Of a DNA stretch of 64,000 nt, positions 10,591 through 21,900 are shown piece after piece. The notes beneath the pieces were generated by a model, which was given only the letters and a program-made list of their open reading frames with translations, was not told the origin of the DNA and did no database searches. Positions within the stretch are counted from its first letter, which is position 1; each line of letters begins with the position of its first letter. Position numbers and translations under genes: made by a program. Origin of the DNA: Bolinopsis microptera (lineage: Eukaryota > Ctenophora > Tentaculata > Lobata > Bolinopsidae); NCBI RefSeq assembly GCF_026151205.1, contig NC_087077.1:9353983-9417982 (forward strand). The letters are read 5' to 3'.

Positions 10591-10848
10591 AACTGTCTGT
10601 GACAATTTTAGAACAACTTAGGAACAGATGTTTGGACCTATATTCTGGGGGCCCTGTTAAAAAATGGTGTTTTTACAGGTGAAAAAAAAGTACACTTAAA
10701 AACCAAATAATTATTTTCAACTACCCAAGAAACATTTAAAGGGTTATTATGTACATATTTACAGCCCTAAACATGCTTAGAAGTAGTTTTAACACCTGTT
10801 TCTAAGTGCTCAAAAAACGACCTATATTCTGGGGGTCATATACCCGTA

Positions 10849-11090
10849 CATCATACCTTAATAACAGATCCTTCATAGTAACTATTGATAAATCAAGATC
10901 AAAGAGATGCTTCCTTAGAATTGGAGTCCCGCAAGGTTCAATTCTAGGTCCAATTATGTTTATACTTTACACAAAGGAGCTCAATCAGATAGCAAAGAGA
11001 CATGGATTTAACATCCACATGTACGCAGATGACACTCAACTGTACATTGAGTTTAACCCAATATTTCGAGATCTGTCAACAATCGAAGAG
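10849..11090 (+). pseudogene. L2-like LINE A: RT motifs B and C segment
   Basis: Continues copy A directly after the TA element: SYLNNRSFIVTIDKS, then motif B RIGVPQGSILGPIMF and motif C HMYADDTQLYIEFNP. It ends at STIEEEN where the second insertion starts. The frame is open here. Confidence 0.8.
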
Positions 11091-11094
11091 GAAA

Positions 11095-14000
11095 ACAAAT
11101 TTTTTTAGGAAAACAAATTTAAATTTTGGTATTTATTAATAACAATCAAAAAATATCATATCATAAAAATAAAGCCGCGCGTTGGTTGACTGCCTCAGTA
11201 AGGTGAATAATTTAAGCTTGAAGGTGCCCTGCGCATTTACAGAACCTTATGCGGCGATCACATATTCATGAGGACCTGTGAGCGCCAAATTTAATTTAAA
11301 GTTTCTAGAAATCATACATCACTACGAGTTACTCATGCTTTTGGATTATAAGAGTGCGGATTGTCAGGTATTTCATTCATTCATACTTAATCGGTTTAAA
11401 GCTGTATATTTAGAACTCACTATTGTTTAAACTACGAAAGCAGAACTAGATAATGGACAATATACCGACGACAATACCCGAGTGCCGCATTGACTTTTCC
11501 GGATCCGTTTTTACCGAAGGCTTATCCACCAGTTACTCATGCTGCATGTATAGTCTGATAATATTTTGTCTTATCTCTAGCAAGCATTCTGTGAAACTAA
11601 TAAATCATGAAACTAATAAATCAATGTTTTAGCTCATTTTACAAAGTCAAATATTTAAAACAATTAAAATTGTATAGTGCTCAATTTGTAAATGACTAGT
11701 TGATCTTTGCTATTCAATGAAACAAGAAATTCAATGAAACAAGAAATTTAATTTTAGCACATTTTACAGAATAAAAGATGTAAAACAATTCATAAAATAT
11801 AATGCCCATTTGGTGTATGACTTTTTGTCCTTGACTGCTTGTTTGGTTTTGGAAGGACAGGTAACTAACGGGGCAAGGAATGCGCGTGCCTGGGAGCTTT
11901 TGCACACACCAAAACGCTAGTTCAGTTAAGTTTTTAGAGACAAGGCTCACATTAGGACTATACGAAAAATTGTTAGCAGACATTAGGGGTTCTGTTTAAA
12001 GTTTTTACTATATAGGTTGCAGTCCTGTTGTGACAAAAAGTCTACACTAAAACATGCTTGATTTTATATTGTGTAGTTCAAGGATTAAAAATGCACCTTC
12101 AAGGTGGATATTGGAGAGCAGGCGAAAGATTATGGCTTAAATTTATGGTTATAATAAGCTATAAATATTTTAAACTATACAATGCTAATTAAAAATTTCT
12201 TTATACTTCATTCTCAAATTTAAATTTAAAAATTCAAAAATATACATTCATTTTATTAAAACTTTCTCACACATACTTTACTCACAGGACAAGACTTGGA
12301 AAACAGTAGCCTAGGGTAATTTAATTTAGATGTGTGTGACCAGCCAGTTATAATGTTTGGAAAATAATATTTGTGCAGTCAAAGTCTTTTACGGTCCAAT
12401 CAAGCAGGGCGTGGTTATGTTGATTAGCTAGTAGCGCACGTTTTAGCTTTCCTCGCAAGCACATTACACTATTGGAAGTTTGTCAAGGACTGGCAGCTAG
12501 CGGGGCAAGGAATGCACGGGCTTAGGGGCTTTTGTGCACACCAGAACACTAGCTCGGTAGATTTTTGGAAACTAGAAGGACTGAAAACTAAAATTGTTTT
12601 TGATGGAGGCTGAGGCATGTTTTTGAGAGGGACGGTATTTAAATAGCTTGTGGTAACAACTGGCCTTTACTTTAATAGGATGAAGTTTTAGTTTTAGGAC
12701 AGGAAGAAGGCATTAAGAAGATTTGCTCTTTGTTTACAAGGCAGAATATAAGCAATGTTGGTTATATTCTGTAAATTGAAGTGTCGTATTTATTATAGAA
12801 GAGCCAGCCAACCTCCGCATTATAATCTTTTGTGTGCCAAGTTCGTTTATAAAATCTCAATGAAACTAATAAATCAATGAAACTAATAAATCAATGTTTT
12901 AGCTCATTTTACAAAGTCAAATATTTAAAACAATTAAAATTGTATAGTGCTCAATTTGTAAATGACTAGTTGATCTTTGCTATTGGAAGTTTGTCAAGGA
13001 CTGGCAGCTAGCGGGGCAAGGAATGCACGGGCTTAGGGGCTTTTGTGCACACCAGAACACTAGCTCGGTAGATTTTTGGAAACTAGAAGGACTGAAAACT
13101 AAAATTGTTTTTGATGGAGGCTGAGGCATGTTTTTGAGAGGGACGGTATAAACACTTTCTCACTACACTGCGCTCACACACGTTAGTAAGACAAAGGAAA
13201 ATGCACACCCAGCTAATTTTCAATTTCAAGATAATCATTTTGGATGTGAAAATCTAATCATACAGGGTGGGCCAAAAGTCAGTACCCATACGTTGGCCTC
13301 AATAGCTCCGCCGTGTTTTATATTTGAGAGCTGTTGCTTTGCAGATGGCATACTGTACTTACTGGTTCGAGGATTCTGTCGTCAAAATTTTAAAATTCGA
13401 ATATTTTAGACCACGTCCATTCAATATTAAAACACCTTTATTGTTTTCTCTGAACATGCTGAACGCCTAATTTTTTCAGAGACGGTAAAGTATCAAATGT
13501 TGCATATGATCTGAAAACATGAGGCAAAACGGATTAGAAATGACGATGTTATCTATCATTTTCTGTATCTTGTTAACAATATTGACTGGGTGATTATGTG
13601 AAACCGTGACACGACACCTTAATTGGGCACCCTTAACAATTCCCATCATGTTTAACGGGGTAGTTAACGGCGGCACCTTATCACGTGATTAGGTAAACCA
13701 ATCACCTGATCACACGTAATGAATAAACTCGTTATGCTTCATATCTCGGTCATCTGAGAAGCTACAGTTCTAATTCTTTCAGGACAAACGTAATTCGAAT
13801 GGCCAAACACAATTCAATAACATTTAGCTTGATCCGACTATCCAAACTATCAAATAAATGTGAAAATGAACCTCCATTTGAAAAAAATGAACGCGAATAT
13901 TTTTCGAGTTGACAAATTCCTCGAACCAGTGGTGGTACTAAGTCATACCAGAAAGAAGTATTTAAATTGGGCACTCAGTGACTGAGCTATAAAGGCCAAC

Positions 14001-14283
14001 GTATGGGTACTGACTTTTGGCCCACCTTGTATAATAAGATTGATCCAATAATCTAAGATGAACGGTATATCATAGCTCATCGTTATTAAAATCCGAATGG
14101 ATGAATTAATCAAGTAATGTTCCCTTTCAACACAACTAAACAACAAACAAATGCTTGCTCACCAGTGGTGACGCAATTGTAGGGGTATGCAGTTGGTTCA
14201 GATAACTCTCACCCCAACGACGGCGTCGAGAAATTATCAAATTATGCATTTGCGCCATACTGGACACATTCTATATTTAAGAG
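11095..14283. mobile_element. Unknown 3.2-kb insertion with internal repeats in LINE A
   Basis: It separates the LINE codons STIEE from ERITNCFEDIKTW. Both borders show a diverged direct duplication of about 20 bp (GAGGAAAACAAATT / GAGAATAACAAATT), suggestive of a target duplication from retroposition. Inside, a block of about 95 bp (11621-11714) recurs at 12888-12982. A block of about 170 bp (GCGGGGCAAGGAATGCACGG...) occurs at 12475-12649 and 12986-13150, with a diverged third copy near 11855-11960. A mariner-type MITE lies at 13263-14029. No ORF is recognisable; the class is unknown. Confidence 0.5.
13263..14029. mobile_element. Mariner-type MITE, about 767 bp
   Basis: The left end CAGGGTGGGCCAAAAGTCAG and the inverted right end agree over about 40 bp (GGGCCAAAAGTCAGTACCCATACGTTGGCC-type). 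TA flanks both sides (13261-13262 and 14030-14031). No transposase frame is present. TA duplication and the CA(G/A)GGTGGGCCAAAAGT end are typical of mariner-like elements. Confidence 0.8.
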
Positions 14284-15027
14284 AGAATAACAAATTGTTT
14301 TGAAGATATTAAGACCTGGGCCTGGATGACCCAAAATAAACTCAAACTGAACCAAAACAAAACAGAAGCTCTTGTAGTACAGACCAAGAACAGTTACTCT
14401 TCATGTCCAGTCGTTTCAATACAACTTGACAATGCAGCTGACCCTGTGGATGCATCCCGCACAGTGAAAAGTTTAGGTGTCCTATTTGATCAATTCCTAA
14501 CATTTGAAGATCAAATAAATTCAATTATCAGTTGCTGCAATATCCATCTGAGGAACCTTCGAGTTATGGGCTCAGAGCTTGACTACGATCTAAAAAGACA
14601 GCTCAGTCACTGCTTGATCTTTTCAAAACTAGACTACTGCAATGGACTCTTATACGGTTTAACCGATCTTCTCATAAAGAGACTCCAGAGGGTACAAAAT
14701 TCCTGTGTTCGATTCTTGTTTGGTTGGAAAGCTATCAAAAAATGGGACAGTGTCACTCCATTCCTGAAAAAAGCCCATTTTCTTCCAATACGACAACGAA
14801 TAGAGTATAAGATTGCTCTAACCGTGTTCAAATGCGTCAACAACATAGCGCCAGAGTATATCACCAAATGTATTGACATCAAGAGTCAACCTTTACGTGT
14901 ACTAAGAACTGAAGAAGACTATTTCCTCCTAAATGTTCCTCCTATTTATCAATTGAGAACACTAACCAATATCGTCTTATTTAAAAAGAAACTAAAAACT
15001 CATCTCTTTGAAAACGTATTTGTATAA
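14283..15027 (+). pseudogene. L2-like LINE A: RT C-terminal region
   Basis: Resumes copy A: ERITNCFEDIKTWAWMTQNK, then LKLNQNKTEALVV (post-YADD segment), FSKLDYCNGLLYG, LQRVQNSCVRFLFG, LPIRQRIEYKIALTVFKC and the end LFKKKLKTHLFENVFV. These are the usual C-terminal landmarks of L2/CR1 LINEs. This 3' portion is an uninterrupted frame of 233 codons from 14326. Confidence 0.85.
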
Positions 15028-15055
15028 GTATCATGTATTACCTTTCTTATAAAAT

Positions 15056-15149
15056 TTAACGGGTGATACTCGTAAAATATCTGTTCCATATATTGGACCG
15101 TCGACGAGTCCAACTCGGCGTGCGTCCTGGTAGGTTGTAAACCAACAAC
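15056..15149. mobile_element. 94-bp structured mobile unit, copy 1
   Basis: An almost identical unit occurs at 62522-62613. This copy is flanked by the direct repeat ATAAAAT (15049-15055, 15150-15156). It contains the hairpin TTGGAC-CGTCGACGA-GTCCAA and ends with GGTAGGTTGTAAACCAAC. No ORF and no terminal inverted repeats. See the findings for its possible nature. Confidence 0.6.
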
Positions 15150-15429
15150 ATAAAATCCATACTTCATAAAAATAAATTCTTATGTACATGTTACTCATGA
15201 GTCGCTTTAGATGGTTTGAACTGAATCTTTGGGTTTTGATTTCTTTATGGCTATAAAGCGATGTATAAATTCCTACTTATTATTATAAAGGGTCTCAATA
15301 AGAGGTCTCGACTGCCTAGGCGTCAGACCTTGGCAGTCGGTAGTTTTCCTCTGGCCCGGGATCAGCTGACCCTAGGGACCAGAGGATAAAGGTGTAGAAA
15401 CTATATGTATCTACAAAACTTTCAAGGTT

Positions 15430-15810
15430 GTTTTTACAAGAGACAGGGCTTGCTGCGCAAGGGAAGAAAAGCGGGAGAAACACTCACAAATTATACAAAT
15501 AAATATTATAAAACATAGCAAAAAGAAATTCAAACAATCCTACACTACTACAAATGTTTATTACATACTACAATGTGATACATGATAATTATATGCTGTA
15601 TAGACAAGAAACAGGGCTTGCAGGGCAAGAGATGGATCAAAGGGACTAGTCACAGAGTGTAATATACAGTGATTCAGCAAGAACCCATTGCTGAATCTGG
15701 CACACAAAATACCACAATCAATACAAAAATATACAATATTATATCAAACAATATGTTTATACAAGAATCAGGGCTTGCAGAGCAAGAGAAGAAAAATAAG
15801 AGAAAACTAC
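15430..15810. repeat. About 160-168-bp tandem units in the R4 3' UTR
   Basis: The core ACAGGGCTTGC(n)GCAAG(n)GAAGA recurs at about 15443, 15611 and 15769, and after the later insertion at 18779. In the second R4 copy the same core recurs at about 23428, 23596, 23758 and 23927. Each core is itself a small inverted repeat (CTTGC...GCAAG), so each unit can form a hairpin. Confidence 0.75.
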
Positions 15811-15840
15811 CATCAACTGTATATACCGTAGTCCATCAGA

Positions 15841-18662
15841 CCCAGTGGCAAATAGTCAGGCGTCCAGGAATTTAACACCTAGTCAAAATTTGTTGATAAC
15901 CGGTAAAATAAGATTCTTGTGCAAAAAATATTCACATTAATTCAAAATTAAATTGAAATTAATCGCTCTCAGGGCTCACGCGATGTTACATTACTTTATA
16001 GACTCGAAGTTCGAATCGAGCGCATTCCTAGATTCCATGACTATTTCTTACCTATAAGATTGCTTGACTATTTTTTGCGCATTCAGGCACCAAAAAACGC
16101 GCAGAAAACGCGCGCTATCCATGCCTGCTTCCCCAACTTCCCGGAATATGAAAAAAATAGTCATGTAAAATAGTCATGTGAAATAGTCATGCAAAATTTC
16201 AGCTCTGATACGCTAAAATATCAAGTTAATCTTAAACAATCGACAATCTATGAATCCTCCCAATCCTCCCAGCCATATTAACTGGTGAACGGTGTAAATA
16301 TAGAGCGGCATTTTAAAATTTAGCATTCAAAATTTTATGGATTCAAGTTGGCTCCTTTAGTTTCACATCCGAGACCGATTTCCACGATCAATTTAATATT
16401 GTAGCTACAAGTCAACAACAGTGTAAGTGGGAAGGAAGTGAATCTAGCCATTGCTACTATATCAGGGGAACTCGTGTGTTCTAGGCTTAAGCAAGTTTCA
16501 CATCCTAGATCATCTAGAGTACAGTGCAAGTGTGAAACAGTACTTTAAAATTGTATTTTTGATTTGCTCGCTTCCGCATTTCAATAATACTCACAATTTG
16601 GTTTTAGAGTTGCACAGTGGGCCGCGAAGGGGGGTCATGATAGTTTAGGCATGAAGGAATGGTCTGATTGGTCATATATACTGTTCTTAAGAGTTGTTTG
16701 GCCCAAAAAGTCGTTTAAAGACATTTTCAGAGCTCCAGTGTGATCACAAACAAAGTTATTTCGATATTTTGAATTTTCCAAATTTTCAACATTTTCATAC
16801 GCAGACCCTTTATATCCCTATAATTGATGTTTAATGCGGAATTCTGTGCAGAATGATCATTTCTAGTGGTAATACGATCAGAGAAGGGTGTTTTTTGATC
16901 AACTTTATGTAAAAGGAAGCCAATTCAATGCTCCCCAACCCGCGAACACGCGCACATAACGCGCGCGCTTTCAGGAGTTTAATCCACTATTTACATGGTT
17001 TGAAGTAACCACAGAGATGGTTATATGTATACATTTGGGGATAAGATAAGATAGCTGGAAGGAGCTTCTGAAACTGAATTGTGTCACTCCATAAGTTGTA
17101 GACACCAAACTGCAAACTCAATTTTAATTAGCTTCTAGAGTAGATTTTTTTCACTCTCGCCCCAGTGAAAATCAGTTTTTCTGGATTTTTTCCAAAAGTA
17201 AGCATTTTGGGCCTTCATGACCTTTAAAGTGTCAATAGAAACATGTGCATTGCGGTCATTTTAAGCCAAAGTTTGAGTCTCTAAGACCTTCAGAAGCTGA
17301 GATACAGATTTCCCATATATGCGCGTAATGAAAAAAATGGGCGTGGCCCCCACAGGGTTGGGAACAGCGACACAACATGTGCTGTTCGGTGATTTGAGTT
17401 ACAAATGACCTATTTAACCCGATTCAGCATCAAAAAACTCTATACATCGAAGTGCACACTCAACCCCACCCTTTTACTAGAATATTGCTTATTTAGCGCC
17501 AGGAAAATACACCAAAATGAGAGCAAATGGGGATTTTCAAAAATTCATAAAATGGAAAGCCAGATCCAGCCACAACCATTCTTGGTTGCATTTGTTAGGA
17601 AATTGTCGGTACTTAAAGATAAAAGTGGTTTTTAGTGGGCACTAGAAGGCACTAACAACTATTCCTGGTCTTGAAGACTTGAAAAAAGGTGAAAAAGAGG
17701 GTCAAAATTTGCCTCAGCGCGTAAATTTTTCCTAATCAATTGGCATGATAAGGCCTATTTCACCAGAAAGATCATTCAAAACTGTTCTAGGAGGCATCAA
17801 AATAATCATTAAACCTTATTAGGCCTTTTTTCTGAGCCACAGGGATTTAGTGGCCATTTTCACTGCTTAAATTGATTTTTTTGGCAGTCAAAAAAATGTC
17901 TATATTTGGCGCGCTGCCAAAATTCAGCATTTAAATATTTTCCAATTTGGTTTTTTGCACTTTATGTGTATATCTATTTACTAGGAGATGAGATAAAGAA
18001 AATGGGATTTAAGGAAAGTCGATTTTTGGCCTAAACTATCATGGTGGCCCACTGTGAGTTGTATACTTTCCCTAAGATTAATTGTAGTCTAGTCAATTAC
18101 TATGTCAAACTACTACTACTACCAGTACTACTACTACTATGTCGAAACTAAGTCCGATCTACGCCAGATAATCCCCTCCATTATACATCCTTATCCCGCT
18201 TTTAATCCGAAGTTTGCCATCGTATATTGTCAAAGATTGTATATAACTTGGCAGAAGCAAGCTTCAGATCCAAAGTCAGTTCATAAGTATCAACAATCAA
18301 CACAGGATCGAAACCACTTCTAAAGTACCGAATCGTCCAATGTGCTGGAGTTAGTTAGGCCTTGGCGCTCTATCTGGAAGGCAAGTTTGGGGCCTATATA
18401 GTGCGTTTAAAAAATATTTCCTTGCGTTTCAAATAAATCAAAGAATTCTCAGAAATTTTTTATTTAATTTCAAAATTTACAATTGCATATTCATCCGGTA
18501 ATTATTCTAATGGATACGCTAAGCATTTCAAACTTATCTTGACCTCGGAGTCGGAGAAGAGCTGACCAGTGACCAGTCGGCCGCGGAGCGGCCGAAAAAT
18601 ATATAGCCTTTTTTTCTTCCCAAACTGGATTCCTAGTCATATTTAAAATTTATTCCACTGGG
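15841..18662. mobile_element. 2.8-kb DNA transposon with 8-bp duplication in the R4 3' UTR
   Basis: The 8-bp direct repeat CCATCAGA flanks both ends (15833-15840 and 18663-18670). The ends are CCCAGTGG and CCACTGGG. Comparison with the second R4 3' UTR shows that copy lacks the insertion. No transposase ORF is visible. An 8-bp duplication suits hAT or similar superfamilies. A second element (16615-18055) is nested inside. Confidence 0.75.
16615..18055. mobile_element. hAT-like non-autonomous element nested in the 2.8-kb element
   Basis: The ends CAGTGGGCCGCGAAGGGGGG... and ...GGTGGCCCACTGT are inverted, with a shared subterminal CATGATAGTTTAGGC. Flanking octamers GAGTTGCA (16607-16614) and GAGTTGTA (18056-18063) match at 7 of 8 positions. 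CAGTGGG-type ends with 8-bp duplications are usual for hAT. No ORF is recognisable in its 1.4 kb. Confidence 0.65.
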
Positions 18663-18901
18663 CCATCAGATAGGTAATCATTACCAATACACAAATCAGC
18701 AGGGCTAACAACAATATAAAATCCATAATAAATACTCAATCTACCCAATATACGAGTTAAAAATTGTATAAACAAGAGACAGGGCTTGCATAGCAAGGGA
18801 AGAAAAATAAGAGGACCAGGTAAAAAGTGTTTATTAGAGTACCCAGTGAAAATTAAACTAAAAAAAAAGAGTATTTACAGTGTATTATACACTCAAATAT
18901 A

Positions 18902-21900
18902 TTATATGTCTAAGACCATCCTGAGAATCCTGGCTGATCCAAGCAGAGCTGTCTTCTGGAGATTAGAGATGCTCAGATTGCAGTGGACTGCGTCGAGGTG
19001 TTTACGAAAGTTTATGGTGATAGTTCCTAATGCGCCTATCACCACAGGGACGATTGTGACCTTTCGTAAATTCCAGTTCTTCTTAATTTCTCTTTTCAGG
19101 TCTTGATATTTCAGAATCTTTTCTTGTTCTCTATCCAAGATCCGGGTATCTCCTGGGACTGCAACGTCAATGATGGTTGCTGCGTTGGTTACCTTGTCTA
19201 CCAGGAGGAGATCCGGTCTACAGTGTTCGATAACGTGGTCCGACTGGACATGGAAGTCCCACAATATCTTGACTTGTCCGTTCTCCAGCACCTTCTCTGC
19301 CCGGTGTTCGTACCACCTTTTACTGCGTGGGAAGCCGTATTCCTTGCACAGACTCCAGTGCAATGCGGCAGCTACTTTGTCATGCCGACACTTATATTCT
19401 GTCTGTGAAAGTTTTGGGCACCCATTCAGTATGTGGTCTATTGTCTCGTAATGATTTCTGCAGAGTCTGCAGAGGGGAGAAGAGCCAGGTGTTTTGTCAA
19501 TCCTGTGCTTCACGTAATTAGTCCTAAGTGCTTGGTCTTGGGCTGCTATCAACAATCCTTCTGTCTCCTTCTTCAAATCTTGTTGGGTGAGCCAGTTCCA
19601 AGAGGTTAACGGGTCTGCTGTACCCATCATCTGCCTTGGGAACTGTCCGTGCATCACTTTAGCAGTCCATTTCTCCTTGCGGATTTCCTCGCGTTGTGTT
19701 CGGTCAATATCTTTCTCTATCTCTTCACCCAAGAGTATCTTGTCTTTGACAAAGTAGTCCTTCAGAGCAATCAGTTCTGGGTCTCTACTTCTCACCACAT
19801 AAGTAGTGAGTGCATTCTCCTCTCTCTTAACGACTTCCTCTATACTATGTAGCCCACGGCCACCCAGTTGACGGCTGACGTATAACCGATCAACATCTCC
19901 TTGGGGGTGGTGAGCTCCATGTATCCTCATCAGTTTCCGGGTCTTGACATCTAAGGCTTTGGTCTCCCCAGCATTCCATGAGAGAATTCCAGCTCCATAT
20001 CTTATCACAGGTACAGCCCAGGTGTTAATCGCTTGTATACTATTCCTGCCATGAAGCTGGGATTTCAAAACCTTTTTAACTCTTCTGATATACTCTTTTG
20101 TAACCAGTGCTTTCATCTCTTTGTGTAGTATATCATTAGCTTCTAGTATTCCGAGATACTTATAGCCGTCGTCCTCCAACTCATGGATCTGTTCACCTGT
20201 GGGTAGGGAGATGCCTTCAAAAACGGCTCTTGCTCCCTTCTTCACCTTCACCACGGCACATTTCTCTAGCCCAAATTCCATTTTTATGTCACTGCTGAAC
20301 TCTGCTGTGGTATTAACCAGTGTGTGCATTTCGTCTTCACTCTCGGCATACAACTTGAGGTCGTCCATATATAGCCTATGCGACACTTTCGGTTGACCTC
20401 CTCTCTCCAGAGAGTATCCTATGTCATGCTTATTCAAAAGAATGGACAGGGGTATAAGACTAATGATAAAGTGGATAGGTGAGACTGAGTCTCCTTGGAA
20501 TAGACCTCTATTAATTTTAATTCTCCCAAGGGAAACTTTACCAAGCATCAGGTTAACATACGATTGTTTGAAGGAGGCTTCAAACAGGTCTATGATGCAT
20601 GAAGAGATGCCACACATGGTCAAACAAGATAGAATCCAGGAGTGTGGGACGCTATCATACGCCTTCTTGTAGTCTATAAACGTCATGTTCAGGTTCCGCT
20701 TCCTTCGTTTACAGTTCTTCAGGATGAGTTTGTCTATCATTAACTGTTCTTTACATCCTCTACTCTTCTTCTTGCACCCTTTCTGCTCAGGGGGGAGGAG
20801 CTTTTGCTGGTCTAAATGGTGGTAAATGGAATCTGAGATTAGACCAGTGAACAGTTTCCACATAGCTGATAAGCAAGTAATCGGTCTGAAATTGCCTGGG
20901 ATGGGTCCTTTCGAGTGGTCCTTGATGAGCAGGTACGTGCGTCCCAATGTCATCCAGTCTGGGATATCAGCGTTGGTTAGGCAATTCATAAGTTGATCTG
21001 CAATCCTATTGTGGAGTTCTTTAAAGTGCTTTATCCAATAAGCATGCAGTCCGTCTGTACCAGGAGAGGACCAATTAGTCATTTTCTTCACTCTATCTGC
21101 AACCAGGGTGTTAGTTATAACAAACTGTCTCTGTTCATCTGCTGAGGCTAGTGCTGTTCTGACATCCGGTAACCATTCAGCATCACTGTTGTGTTCAACC
21201 GGCTGCTCCCATATGTTCTTCCAGAACTTCAGACAAGAATCCTTGTCAGCCTCAGGGTGGGAGATATCCTGTTCTTCAGGGTTTGTTTGAAGGTTTCTGT
21301 AGAACTGCCTCTGGTTGTTTCCAAACAACTTGTTCTGGTGGTATCGTTCGCATCTTTTATTAAATCTCTTTATCTTAGCTGCTTTTGCGCGAAGACGTTG
21401 CTTGAGCTCCTCAATGATGCATGGTATACCCTTTTTCTTCAACAGAGGGTGACGTCTGTTGAGCCCTTCTAGTATTTTTTGTTTAAGGGTAGTACCTTTC
21501 TTCTTCTCCTCAAGGTAGGAGATGTCTTTCCTAACCTGGGTAATCTTATCTTCGATTCTTCTTTTCCATAGTGGAGTTTTCCGTTTCCCTGTATTCTTAT
21601 TTGCAGGTTTTTCACCAAGTCTTTCGCTGACTAAATGTGCCCCTGCAAGCAATAGGGTGTTGGTTTCAGTGATTGAAGAAGTTGGAATCTCTGCTATACA
21701 TGAGTTGATGAGAGATGTTTCCTCCATAAGCTTCTTTCTGTTCACATGTCTCAGGGGCTTGGTTTCTATCACTGAAGGGTCTTCTAGGAGCCTTTTTAGC
21801 CGTTCAATGATTGCCTCCTTGTCAAAATCAGGTACCGTTGTGGTGGGGGTGAGTTCTTCGGCGGCGACAGTTGGGATAGTTGCATCCCTCAACGTCCTGA

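Larger units (their letters stand above)
7199..10846. mobile_element. Non-autonomous DNA transposon with TA duplication and ACCTATATTCTGGGGG motif array
   Basis: Ends are exact inverted repeats (CGGGTATATGACCCCCAGAA... and its complement), flanked by TA at 7197-7198 and 10847-10848. Taking out the element and one TA joins the host RT codons as E-W-F-T-S-Y-L-N-N-R, which shows the exact boundaries. The motif ACCTATATTCTGGGGG or its complement recurs at 7210, 7227, 7585, 7608, 8297 (one orientation) and 8471, 10636, 10820 (the other). No transposase ORF is present. The TA target suggests the Tc1/mariner superfamily or a relative. A minus-strand LINE (8598-10590) sits inside it. Confidence 0.85.
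5152..15286 (+). mobile_element. Decayed L2-like LINE (copy A), split by two later insertions
   Basis: The element reads on the + strand as N-terminal region (5152-6108), linker (6109-6690), first RT half (6690-7198), second RT part (10849-11090), RT C-terminal region (14283-15027) and 3' UTR (15028-15276) ending in TTATTATTAT. It is interrupted by a TA-flanked DNA element (7199-10846) and an unknown block (about 11095-14283). The YADD and GVPQGS motifs and the microsatellite tail fit the L2/CR1 group of non-LTR retrotransposons. A small mobile unit (15056-15149) sits in its 3' UTR, and the R4 element follows its tail. Confidence 0.8.

Noticed and set aside
15056-15149. Hammerhead ribozyme (GACGAGUCC resembles part of the core)
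   Set aside because: The CUGANGA core reads UCGACGA and no GAAA follows the stem, in both copies; the catalytic core is absent on either strand.
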